Shown one piece after another: positions 40,031 through 51,265 of a DNA stretch of 64,000 bases (its first letter is position 1; each line of letters opens with the position of its first letter). The notes beneath the pieces were generated by a model, which was not told the origin of the DNA, did not search any database, and saw nothing but the letters and a program-made list of their open reading frames with translations. The translations under genes and the position numbers were made by a program. Origin of the DNA: Paramacrobiotus metropolitanus (taxonomy: Eukaryota > Tardigrada > Eutardigrada > Parachela > Macrobiotidae); assembly GCF_019649055.1 (NCBI RefSeq), contig NW_026570222.1, positions 2,790,001 through 2,854,000 of the forward strand. Reading direction: 5' to 3'.

Positions 40031-41695
40031 ATGCTTCTACGATTTCAGTTAACGTTACTGTTGTTTGCAAGAGCAACTGCGGCAGTTCGCGCCAAGACAT
40101 CACCAAGTCCTTACTATCCTAGTAGGTACATGGTTGATCGAATACGTCATTATGCAGTTTTGTATAATAAATAGTACAATATCTATGTGATATCTATACA
40201 ATCGTTGTAATGGATTTCGAAATCTTCGATTGGCTGCAGAGAATTATTACCGGAGAACAATCAAGGAGCCAACAGGTAAAATCTTCGACTGTTTACTGGC
40301 TCGATAAGCAAAAAATTTCACAGCGAAAAATTTCACAACAATTAAGCATCATATCGGTATGAAGGCAGGTGGAAAGGTCGAAAACAGGTGGAAACTGTAA
40401 CAGGTGGAAAACAAAAATCCATGACATTTATACGTAGAGAGTTACCGGTATTTGTGTTTTGCGCGCTGCAATAGTAGAGTAATACTTTGTCCAATACGCG
40501 GATTTTTCCTACAAAGTGTTTAAATGAATTGTTTTATTTACAATGCGGATCGCGTTAACTTTTTGTTTATTTTTCCGCTTCCTGAACTTTGATCAGTGGT
40601 CGTCATGGTCGTAAAAATGTTCGCAGGCGACTTAATTTGTAAATTAATTTCGCGCACAGCTAGATATCCGACGAATGTGCTTAGACGTTCAATATGTGCG
40701 ATTTATAATCTTTGTCGGTGGGCATAATAAACATAACGGCAAAACTTGATACCGTAGTGGTAATTATAAGATTTATTACCCTATAACACTGAACAGAATA
40801 TATTGTGTTATTGACATCATCGCTAATTCCACTACCCGCTAGGTTAATTTTTTGCATGCACAAATCTAAAAGAATGTACAGGTAGTGAATATTGCAGATT
40901 TTAACCTAGCGTCCGTACTAATTCAGTTAGTTCAACAGCTTGTTCGCCACTCGTGGCACAATTAGTGCTACACTGCAGTAGTTTTTGATATATACAGTTT
41001 TGATTTTAGTTGAGCAGCGCCCGAGAAATGATGATCAAAATGTTTACCAAACCCACGCACAACGTCTTCCCCATCTTTACAGCGTGCCAGCTCCAGCATC
41101 TGGATCTTCTAGCAGACTTGATCGATTATCAATCAACAAAATGCTAAAAATGGAAGGTATCGTAGATGCACATTAGCAAACTTTCGATTCATGCACAGAT
41201 TTTGGCTTGTTAATTATTGGAAAATTACGCCGCAATAGGCGGTTTTTCAAGGATAAGAAATTGTTTATGTCAGCTACGGTATATGTACGTGCATGTAAGT
41301 TCTGTAACGACAGCAACCAGATTAACCATGCATGTAAAAATTTCGTGTATCATGGTTTACCGAATATTATTCTTATAACTTATTTTGCAAAAGCGACAAC
41401 CCAGGGCCCTGCGCCAGGCACAAGAGCTCCTCCGAATACGAACCCTAGATTCCAGCAATACTCGTTGTCCATGCGGCGCCCTTTATATACTGTGGTGGTT
41501 GAGAGGCAGAACAACAGAATCCCACTCTTACCGAATCTGGCACTTCCTTCCACCACCACAACTACTGCTGCTCCTCTGGCTTCCGGTTCACCAAAAGCCG
41601 GCGGTCTTACTGCTCCAAATGTTGCTAGTATTGGTCAATCTAATGTCGGCATTTCCATGAATGCCGACGAGATTCGCAAATTGTTTGGGTGGTAG
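40031..41695 (+). CDS. Secreted tandem-paralog protein B (LFGW C-terminus)
   Basis: Paralog of the preceding gene. Four exons, 40031-40121, 40240-40275, 41010-41156 and 41394-41695, all introns phase 1, 191 residues. The signal peptide is MLLRFQLTLLLFARATAAVRA, then SPSPYYP. The 36-base exon 2 gives NYYRRTIKEPT, and exon 3 has RPRNDDQ and VPAPASGSSS. Exon 4 has GPAPGTRAPPNTNPRFQQYS, NRIPLLPN and a Thr/Ala/Ser/Pro tail ending MNADEIRKLFGW. The conserved points with paralog A are YYP, the Y-R-x(1)-T/L core, PAPAS, GTR.P.N..NPRF.Q.S, IP.LPN and LFGW. Intron 3 of A corresponds to intron 3 of B. Function is unknown; an extracellular or cuticular role is inference. Confidence 0.7.
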
Positions 41696-42810
41696 GCATT
41701 TAAAACACTCATGTTTCGTAGTTTGACCTGTGTGCAAATGTCTGATTAATTATTGCCGGAAACGTGAATAATGGTGGCAATTAACATCCGCTTGATAATA
41801 TTAATCGTATGCATATGACCAATACCCTACCGGTCGAGTAATAATTATGAATAAGTACGTTGCACATACTATAGTTGTACACCGAACCCTAGGTGTTGAA
41901 TACGCAATACTTTGTACAACATAAGGTTTATATTTCTCCATGTCCGCTTAACAAACTTCTACGTTTGTTAGCTGCCGACCATGATATGTGTATCAACTGA
42001 TCTGGTTAGCTGCTGAGCATTGCATAAAATACAGCCTAAGTTTATAAAAATTTGTGAAATGTAGAATCAAGATCGAAATTGCAACTTGTACAGTACATAT
42101 AATAATATTGTCCACAGCGGAATACTTCCAGTACTACTACCATCTCACTTTTTTGACACCCAGATCAAGAAGATTTAGCAGGTAGCTCGGCCAGTACGAG
42201 TATAATATTCATAAAACATGGATTATTACAGTGCAATGTAGGTACGTCTTACCATTTGCTTACATATCGCAGTTCTGAAGCATCTATTTGTCTTGCACGA
42301 ACGTAATAGCTTTTCCGCCAGAAGTTGTATATATAGTTTTGCCAGAAGTAAACATAGTGCGCGCAAGCTTCAAGCCATTTCTTGAACTTGACCGCGTTAA
42401 CTTATGTAACCGTAAGCCGGCAAGCAATACGCATCAGATTTTGTTGTGGATGGTGCTGAAATGGTAAAATCGTCATTATAAGTTCTCGAAACAAAATAGT
42501 AGGCTGTACTGTTAATCTTACCATTAATGTAGCATAGGCCCCAGTAAGCAAAGCAGCCGAATAGGTGCATCTATACCAATGCGAACGGTATAACAATGCG
42601 AACCTTGACAAGTGAGATGGAAGTCGCTTATACGGATTTACAATCGTTTTTGCTGTCATGACATAATCATATTATCAGCAAACGTTTAATTAATAGCGCA
42701 ATTCCGCGCTCTATTACCGGTACAAATGCTTTTCCACTAGCAGACAAACTTAGACTAATTAAAAAGTTTTAAGAATTACATATTCATTTGTCATCCTTAA
42801 ATCGGTAATC
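41696..42810. other. Gap before the extracellular repeat protein gene
   Basis: 1.1 kb without a supported exon. The missing first exon(s) of the following gene, including a signal peptide, may lie here, but I could not place them. Confidence 0.4.
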
Positions 42811-44402
42811 TTGATCGTACACATTCGCGAATCGGAGCTGGCCATTACGGTACCCGCAACTACCACCACAAGACCGGTTTACGCCAAATTTTTCCTCCGT
42901 CGGCAAGGGCCCCGCACCGACCGCCAAACCAGCTGGGATTTGACTAAGTGCGTATACTGGACGGCGTTCTGCAACGGTAATTCTAATGTGGAAATCTATC
43001 AGGAACAAGTGGATAACGTGGGCACTTATCTGTGTGTACCCGGTGACCCGCCGTACGCATTCGGACTAAACACATATGGGCAGTGTAATCCCTATACATT
43101 CACGGGCGTTGCGGAGGTTCCCACGCTGGTTGACGTGTCGGGAATCGATGAGGTCACCGTCTTGTGCAGCAATGCAGCCAATGCGCCGATCAGTGGACCG
43201 TTGTTAGCGGTGAGAACAAATACCAACTACATATTCTGTAATTGTGAACGAGTTAATATATTCGCGAAATATCCTAAAAACAGTTAAATGGGTTTAATCT
43301 AGTACGGATTTCAAACACGGTCAAACCGTTTTGTGTAACCGCATTTCAATTTCACACTATCCTATCAATCCTTGCGCGCTGCTACAGGCGGAACCAAGCT
43401 TCTCCAGTATTTTACAACTGACACAGTATCAGTACCAGCTGGTGGTGGGAGCGAGCAGCAATGGCGATTTCAGTCCATATTATATAGCACCCGACAACGA
43501 AGGCGGCTTCTTAACGACGAGTACTCGACCGTCGCTGGACACGGTGCAGATAATCACCGTCATGGTCCAGGACCAGTACACGGCTTTCGTCTCTAACCCA
43601 ATCAATATAACAGTGAGCAAATTTGCAGAAAATCACTTATACTTTACCCATAATTTCAAGTGCGCATAGATAATCAGTTTAGTTAAAACCACCGGCCGTG
43701 TACGGTTTGACAATGCGTTTAATGTCATGCATTTCCTGTCGCTTCGACGAACCGCCTATAAATTTGTATCACTACTTTAAGGCGAGTGTTAAATAATCAA
43801 AGCACGGATCCAGAAATTCTAATCCATAAAGATTATTTCGTAGTTTGTCCTTAAAACATGCCAGCTGCGGATCGTTGGACCGTCTTCCTTTCAAGTTTGC
43901 AATAGTCTGAATCAGCTGACAACAATACCCAACGCACAGTATTCGGTAAGCTCATGGCCAATCTGAGACAATGACGCCGGATGATTTTGTAAGAGTAGTC
44001 TGGAAGATTCTGGGCGAGCACTAACACAATTTTTCCAGATAACACCTGCTCCACCTGGACCGGCAACAAGCACAACCGGTACAACAATCGTATGGAACGA
44101 CCCGGTTTTAGTTAGCAGCTCCAACGGAGACACGTTTTCCTATCTCATGGCGGCACAAGGTGGCACTTATCAGTTGGTAGCCACAGCTCCAGCAGTGCCG
44201 GCAACGGAAGTTCAAGTGTACAATTTCACCGCCATCGATAGCACAAGTGGGACCAATTACGCGGAGGCCAGTCGATTAATTACCGTACGTAAAAAATTCC
44301 TTGCTGAAATTGGTTGCAGTTTTGAGCAGGTTTGTGACTTTGATTCCGAATCCTGTTCACGATTAATTTAATTTTGTAGGTCGTGCTGAATGCGGGCTGC
44401 TA
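42811..44402 (+). CDS. Extracellular protein with beta-sandwich-like repeats, 5' end uncertain
   Basis: Four exons are supported: up to 43209, 43390 to about 43612, about 44040-44290, and the tiny 44379-44402. All visible introns are phase 0. The first exon has a Cys-containing domain (CVYWTAFCNGN, YLCVPGDPPY, VTVLCSN). Exons 2 and 3 each look like one repeat ending in alternating hydrophobic strands (QIITVMVQDQYTA, NPINIT; YNFTAIDSTSG, ASRLITV). These weakly recall cadherin repeats. The last exon encodes only VVLNAGC. There is no start ATG in the first exon, so upstream exon(s) are missing and 42811 is only an inner bound. The exact family is unknown. Confidence 0.55.
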
Positions 44403-44659
44403 ACAGCAAAATAGCACCAAATACAGAGTGGTAAGCCACTATGCAGACACACCACATTGAATAAAATATACGAGTACATATAATTACAGAGCTACAGACT
44501 GTCACAGACAGCAGGATTTATAAATTAATTTACTTGTCATGTAGGAATGTTTTCGTCAAAATCTGAATGTATAGACAGGCTTTGCTTTAAAAAAGAAGTA
44601 TGCACCAAAAGTAAAAGTCATCAGAACAGCGAAAACCAGAACAAATCACCATAAATAAA

Positions 44660-46879
44660 TTACTTTTTCTGACTGGATTGTCCCATTTCGATCGATCGTT
44701 TCGTTGCCGCTTCCACGGCAGTGATCAAGGCATTCCGGATTCCACCTTGTTCCAAAGCATGCAGACCGTGTATTGTCGTGCCTCCGGCGCTGGCTACATT
44801 GTCACGCAGAACTGCTGGATGCTGACCGGATTCCACCACCATTTTTGCAGCACCCTAAAGTAGATGTGGATCAAATGCAAAAAACTATTAGTTTGTGTAA
44901 CAAAACTAAACCGCAGCCGTTTACCAATACTGTCTGAGCGGCTAATTTTGTTGATAAATCCCGAGGTAAACCCATCTTGACACCACCATCCGACAACGCT
45001 TCAATTACTGTGAAAACCTAAAAATAAAGCAGCAGTTGTGGCTAACAACAATTAGAGAAACATATCTGTAAATTTTCGCAGCGATTTTTCTGTAGTCGAG
45101 TCTTTTATTACGACCAAAATATCCAATTTCGCGAGGCTAAAGTCGTCTTGAACTACACGCAGGCAGACACGAGAACTAACAGTAAGCTCCGAACCCCCGC
45201 TTCTAAACTGCATTTGCAGACATCCTGTAAAGAGACTATAATGGTAGGTCAGACATCAGACAATTTTGTTTAAAGTCTAACATGTTAACATCCTTTCTGT
45301 ATTATGGATTATCGCAACTTGTGGCAAAGCGTTTTACTCTGCATGCTTTTTGACCGGCACAGATAAGGAGAACACCTTAATGTTCGGCTATTGTTTTTGT
45401 TTTTGCAATCACCATACTGTGAAGTTCTCCCGAAAAGATATTAAAAATTGTGAACATCGGACCTTAAGTAGCACATCCCAATAACTGACTTAATAAATCT
45501 TTAAAAACGTCGGGTGCAGCTATTGCAGCATTTCAGAATGAATGCCTTGTTACCGTAGCGACATCAGCGAAATTATTAACGACCTACAATAGTTGCTATT
45601 TGAGTCTGGAAAGTGCACAGACCACGACCACTGAAGGTGACTGAACCCTTCTCTGGCTAAAACGACTCAATAAAATAAAAACTGAACGATAAGGAGCACG
45701 CGCAATCAAAGTGTTAAATCAGTGTGCAGTACAAGATGGTCAACACGATATGCTTCAATGTGTTCTAACGGAATCATAAAACCTTTCAGCACAAAAACTT
45801 ACGTAGGCCGGTCCACTTCCACTTAAACCGGTAACGGCATCCATCAAATATTCAGGAATTGGCGAACAAAATCCCAAACAGGAAAACATCCTCTCCACAA
45901 GTTTAGCGTCGTCCGGGGAACATTTAAAATCCGGACAAAATACGGACGCCCCGTAACCTGGATTCACGGCCGGTGTATTGGGCATAACACGAACATATCG
46001 ACCAGAATGAGCCTGAAAAACAAAATTCAAAAACTGTATTTCCTGTGATTCTATGTAATTACTTTTAAAAGAACTATGACAAACGCATTAATTTAATTAA
46101 ATTTCCAACCAAAAAATAAAATTACCGAATTGTAAATAACTTAATAATTTACCCAGTACAAAGCAAACGCCTAAAGTACTTAACTTTAAACAATAAAAAC
46201 AGGCGAGGAAATTTAAAAGTGTTCACTGCTGCTATGTTTGCTACTCACAAGTCAGTGCATCCTCTCTCGAGCGGATACACTGAACAGCAAGCACAGAAAA
46301 ACATTTTACAAACTTTATAACGCAGCATGTAAGTAGTACGGTAATTCACCTTCTCCAGTGCGGCAATTGTGATGCCGGCGGCGATGGAAATTATCAGTGG
46401 TTGTTTCTTGGAGAGAGACTGAGAAACTTCTCTCAAGACTGGTGCGACAGTATCGGGTTTGACTGCTAAAATAATGACATCGCTACGCTCAGTCACGTCC
46501 AAATTGGCCTCAAATACCTGCACTCCCATATTCTACAACGTAAATGCACCAAACTCAAGCAAACCACAACATTCGCTGCAGGAAGCGAAGGCATAACAAT
46601 CATGCTGACAACACAATCAATTAAAAATTCACTCTTAGTACCTGTAATTCACTCGAGTCCCATTCGGATGGACAGCTAGCAAACATCCGTGAAGGTTTAA
46701 ACAAACCTGGAAGATGAAACCGATACCATATCCGAACTGATCCGAAAACGAAATCCATTTACAGAGAGATCATGAGGCCCTGGGACACTTTTACCTGCAT
46801 TAAAGAAGCCCGTTGCCATTGCTGTTGCCATCTTGCCAGCACCTATGAATCCGACCGTAAGATTACTATAATCTGCCAT
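44660..46879 (-). CDS. PYCR: Pyrroline-5-carboxylate reductase
   Basis: The last step of proline synthesis, using NAD(P)H. It is a multi-exon gene on the minus strand. [24 protein letters not shown] contains the Rossmann GxGxMA motif. The following exons contain [12 protein letters not shown], then VIILAVKPD and ISIAAGITI, then [19 protein letters not shown] and [13 protein letters not shown] (the dimerisation/active-site helix). A small exon around 44925-45010 follows ([15 protein letters not shown]). The last exon is [22 protein letters not shown], the PYCR signature, ending SSQKK. The ATG at 46879 is immediately before the family start. It is divergent from NOSIP, with 763 bases between start codons. 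Confidence 0.96.
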
Positions 46880-47642
46880 TCTGATGCTGTATCTGTTTGT
46901 TTCCCTTTCCAGAGCTGTAAAACCTAAGATAGCGCCCTGTTCCGCGAAATGCAGGCTGCGGTAGCGAAACAAAGGATGAACGTATGGCCAAGTATGGTAC
47001 TAAACCACTAAACAAACTCGAATAAAACAGTAGCATCAACCCTCAACCGGGTAAAAGAAGATCAATTGACTTATTAGGAAAAGACAAGTAAACAATTCTT
47101 CTTCAAACTGGAAGGCGAGCAATTAGCAAAGGAAACTCCGATGCAGAATGCAGATCTTGCTTCCGAAAGACCGAAGCAAAAAAATGAAAAAAATTTTGTC
47201 AGGAAAGTGTCGTTTCGTGCCACGCCTTTGGGGTCGGATACTCTGGACCTGTGCGCACGCCGCAACCGCCCTCGAGTTTGAACAAACTGCGCTGACGCCG
47301 TGAGTACAGCGTGATGCCTGCTTCGGAGTGATACGGGTACTAGTATTCGAAAAACTTGGTGTTTTTGGCTTTAGTCAAGTCTTTCATCTTTCTGAAGCTT
47401 TGTGTTCTGAGAGCTAGACTTTAAGAGGTACTTCACTCTTATCCTTGATATGTGGATCCTATACTGGCTTCGGAGTTTTCAGTTTGTTACGTTGTACTAA
47501 ATACATAATTCCTTATCACCGCCAGAGGCCAGTTCGGTGGACGGCAAACCTTTGTAGCTGTTTATTTATTGCTCTGATAATCTGATTGCGACATTGTCGT
47601 CTACTTGTTGACTTGCAGCAATAATCATCGCGTCTGCGGAGA
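46880..47642. promoter_or_regulatory. Divergent promoter region of PYCR and NOSIP
   Basis: Both genes read outward from this stretch. A GC-richer patch lies near 47.22-47.33 kb. No individual site can be assigned with confidence. Confidence 0.4.
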
Positions 47643-49082
47643 ATGGGTAAACGTCACGGCAAAAATGCCACTGCAAACCCTGTCTACAGTTATGCCGAAC
47701 TGAAAAAAGACAATAGACATTCGGGATACGGACTGGTCCAGGCTAGACTGGGTAAAGACTCTATCAAAGATTTTGACTGCTGCTCCTTGACACTGCAGCC
47801 TTGCCGAAATCCTGTTGTAACACCAGACGGGTATCTGTTCGATAAAGAAGCTATTTTAGAATACATTGTCCAGAAAAAGTTGGAGATTGCCAAAAAACAA
47901 AAGGCTTACGAAAAGTGGAGACAAAAAAAGGATGAAGAAAAGAAAGCAACTCTGGATGTCTGCAACAAGGCGAATGTGGACAGGTTTCGCAAGGCAACTT
48001 CCACAGTCACGACTCCTGGTTAGTTTAACCCTTTAACCGTTTAACGAGTTTAATCTCTGCAGTGATCGCAGTGTTACCGGTGGCGAAAAGCAATCTTCAG
48101 CTTTTTTCTTTCGCTACTTTTTTAGCGTTTCTCTGCAAAGCAGGATGTTTTGCACTTCAGTTGGCACGTAATTGTTTCTTATTGTAAACACTGGGAGGTA
48201 AAATTTACGTTAAGTTTAATCGGAAACTGCTAATGCGTCTAGTTGAGTTTTTGAAATTTAAATGTTTGCGACAGAAACTGATGCTGCAAGAGATGTTGAC
48301 GTTTTGAATTACTGGGGAGCGAGCGGGGACAAATACTTCTTAAATCGAGCCACAAAACGGGAGCACTAGCATAAAAATGTTATCAATCTTGAGACAGAAT
48401 CGATAGTGCAGGCTCATATGTGTGTCTAGAATCTAGATGTTTTCATTGCTGCTGTCTTTTACTGAATTGAATTAGAATATTGAATAAATAAATACGTAAA
48501 TGAGTTTGAGCGGGATAGTAGTGGGAGGTGATGGGTATGACACTAACTTGTGGCATTTATTATATTTATGACGTAAGTATGTAATTTATGCAACAATATT
48601 GAATTACAGTTGATTTTCAGGATCCAGTACAGCCACCGATCCAACGAAACCTAATAATTTTTGGGGCTCAGCTGCCGCTGATCAGTCATTAGAAGTACCC
48701 CTCGAGAAGCCAGACACCACCATCAGCAATCCCCTTAGCGGCAAGCCAATTAAAGCCTCAGATCTGATTCCCATCAATTTCACTCCGATGGTGGATGATG
48801 ACAAAACACCATTGGCTTCCAAGAAAGTGCGCTATATGTGTGCGGTAACGCGTGATGCCCTGACCAATTCCGTTCCATGTGTCGTGTTGCGAACGTCGGG
48901 GCAATGTCGTCACAGTAGAGTGTTTGGAGAATTTAATCAAAAAAGATATGATCGATCCTATTAACGGCAAGAAATTAACGGAAAGGGATATCATTTATCT
49001 CCAGCGTGGCGGTTCAAGTTATGCCGGCAGCGGAGTACAGCTGGAATCCAAAGTTAGCAAACCATCCATGTCGTTCGGATGA
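47643..49082 (+). CDS. NOSIP: Nitric oxide synthase-interacting protein (U-box family), apparent frameshift
   Basis: An E3-ligase-like nuclear protein, also spliceosome-associated. Exon 1 is 47643-48018: MGKRHGKNATANPVYSYAE, then the split U-box (FDCCSLTLQPCRNPVVTPDGYLFDKEAI) and a basic coiled stretch. Exon 2 is 48621-49082, joined in phase 1 (G|GA). It has the NOSIP C-terminal half: KKVRYMCAVTRDALTNSVPC, VVLRTSG, then NVVTVECLENLI, KKDMIDPINGKKL and LQRGGSSYAGSGV. Between VVLRTSG and NVVTVEC the frame changes by one base at about 48896-48903 (TCGGGGCAATG). This is an assembly error, an allele or a real break. The rest of both frames is intact. Confidence 0.9.
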
Positions 49083-50167
49083 ATATCGTTCGCTTCTTCT
49101 GTCTGGCAGTTCCGCAGTGCTTCCTTTGTGTTTCTGTTTCTGAAGTTTAATTTTGATTTTGCGGACTTGGTTTTATTGTCTTATTTGTTCCGAAGAAGTG
49201 GGTAATAAGAAAGCATTAAGATATGCATTAATGGTACAATATTTGAGTCTCGGGATGTTTTGAACTTTGAATACCAGAAAAAGCTGTAACGCTAGCTTTG
49301 TTTGTGTTTTTGAAAAAATTATGTATCTGGCCCCTGGGAACAGGAAATCCGCTATTGCGAATTGAACTGGTGAAGCAAGTAACATGAGATTTTATTTTTA
49401 TCCTGATTTTGTGATGGGCGCAGATAAAAACAGTAGGAGTATAGAAGGACTGTCGGCGATGAGGACACCGCATAGTATATATATTTCTGACACTATGTGT
49501 AATAATTAAAATTTAATATCCGCAGTTATCTGCTGTGTGCCATGTACTCGAACACATACAGTATAAAATTTTATGAGCCTACTCGTAGTAGCCTACTGCA
49601 GTACGTCTTATTATTTAGTGACATTTACTACTGTTGACAAAACGTTTCCTGGGATATCTTAATTTTTTTATCTTTACGTTAGCCGTAAAAAAAGGCTTCT
49701 TCTCAACTTCAAGTACGAATTCAACATGTGTGCTAAGTGCTAACGTTATCGGTTATAATAGTGACGTTACGTCGTATCCAGTCTGCGCTCTGATAGACAG
49801 AGCACAGACTGGATAAAGCGACGAAGCTCGAGCTAAGCTCAACTAACATACTCGTTACAGTAGATAATCCATTTCCGCCAAATGAGCTGACTGGATCAGA
49901 ATCCTGTTCGTGGTATGTAAGGTGCGCGCATTGCTTTGTGAAGTAGTAGAACTGCATTTCACTGACATATTTTCAGAACTGCATTTCACTGTAAAAACTA
50001 AAAAGATTAGAAAGCTACGCTAGTTATTAATTTGCTTTCGGTTGTTTTCAGAAGTATGTGGATCCCACTGGTGATATCGGAGATATTGTTTTCTATTATG
50101 TCAGAATAACACCTCAGCAAATCTCCTACAAAGTACAAACGTTCATCGTGGTTTCCTTACGGATGGG
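49083..50167. other. Gap between NOSIP and GINS4
   Basis: NOSIP 3' UTR and GINS4 5' region, 1.1 kb. It contains one strong hairpin (49775-49815) and no supported coding exon. Confidence 0.5.
49775..49815. ncRNA. Strong 17-bp hairpin, possible small-RNA precursor
   Basis: TATCCAGTCTGCGCTCT (49775-49791) pairs with AGAGCACAGACTGGATA (49799-49815) with one mismatch and a 7-base loop. CGTCG before and CGACG after could extend the stem past a small bulge to about 60 bases. It is a candidate microRNA precursor on either strand, or a small transposon remnant. Confidence 0.3.
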
Positions 50168-50896
50168 ATGGCTGACTTCGACGCAACTTTGGAAGATGTG
50201 CTTGCAGGCGCAGCCCAAGGTGGAGTAAATGATTCGACGGCTGTGAGTATGTCGGATTTAGTGAACTCGTTCAAAGACATTTGGCGAAATGAACGATATG
50301 CCCCAGAGTTGCTGCCAGAAAAAATGTATGTTGTTGACTGCCTTTTGGATCAGATCAAACAGAAGGAAGCGGACGCCTCTGCTCTGCAGCAAGGAGCTGC
50401 TGGAACGGTGGACCGTGATGCATGTACATTGATCAGACTGGAATGCAGTCGCATTCGGTTTATGATCTCCAATTATCTCCGCTGTCGATTAGCGAAAATT
50501 GAAGATTTTTGCATGTACCTCAAACAGTTACCTGCAAACGAGCAAAGTGTACGACTCAGTCGCCCTGAAATGGTGTACTTGTACGGTCTGGTGGAAAAAA
50601 TCGAGGAGCACTTGAAGTCGTCGATAGGCCTATTTCTGCCTCCGGGTATCGGTGTACTGGACGACAGATCGGGATGGTATAAAACTCCGACACGGCCGAA
50701 AATGGATATGTTTATCATTGCTAAGCCCAGGGAAGAGTTGGCACAGGTGCGCCTGGATGATCGCGTGCTGCCCGGAAGAGTTGAACACGAAGATTTGCAA
50801 GCTGGAGGACAGTACTTACTCCGCTACACATCTATTAGGGACTATATTTTTACGGATGATGAGCATATCTTGAAAGCAAAAGCGATCCTGATGTAA
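50168..50896 (+). CDS. GINS4: GINS complex subunit SLD5
   Basis: Part of the CMG replicative helicase. Intronless, 242 residues (human protein 223). The N-terminal helical GINS domain includes the block DIWRNERYAPELLPEK, the SLD5 signature, and RLECSRIRFMISNYLRCRLAKIEDF. The C-terminal small beta domain begins around MDMFIIAKPREEL and includes LQAGGQYLLRYTSIRDYI. The C-terminus is longer than usual: most SLD5 proteins end soon after RYxxI, while this one continues FTDDEHILKAKAILM. It is convergent with TRAPPC4. Confidence 0.9.
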   Translation: MADFDATLEDVLAGAAQGGVNDSTAVSMSDLVNSFKDIWRNERYAPELLPEKMYVVDCLLDQIKQKEADASALQQGAAGTVDRDACTLIRLECSRIRFMISNYLRCRLAKIEDFCMYLKQLPANEQSVRLSRPEMVYLYGLVEKIEEHLKSSIGLFLPPGIGVLDDRSGWYKTPTRPKMDMFIIAKPREELAQVRLDDRVLPGRVEHEDLQAGGQYLLRYTSIRDYIFTDDEHILKAKAILM

Positions 50897-51265
50897 AATT
50901 TTCCTGCGGTTTTCCGTTTCCCTCAACCTTTCATATTCTATTTCTACGTGTTTTTTTTACAAATTTTTTAAGTTTTATTCTACGCGGTGTTATTCATTTT
51001 CGGCTCCTACTTTTAACGTCCTCATTAATTTATGTAAATTCTACATTGGTCTGTTTGTATGCTTATCAGCTTTGCTACTTCATAAAAAATAAGAACATAG
51101 CTTTTAACAAGCCTGTGCCAACAATAATAAGAACAACCATGTGGTCTGTTTTGTTAATTTCTTCTGATTGGCGTTCCGTAAAATATGTCACAAAATGAAG
51201 GCAAACAAGGAGTAATCGTCACGATGATCACAAACACTGAAAACCGTAAAAATACACAAGAATGA
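50897..51265. other. Gap between convergent GINS4 and TRAPPC4
   Basis: 369 bases of 3' flank; nothing coding seen. Confidence 0.5.
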
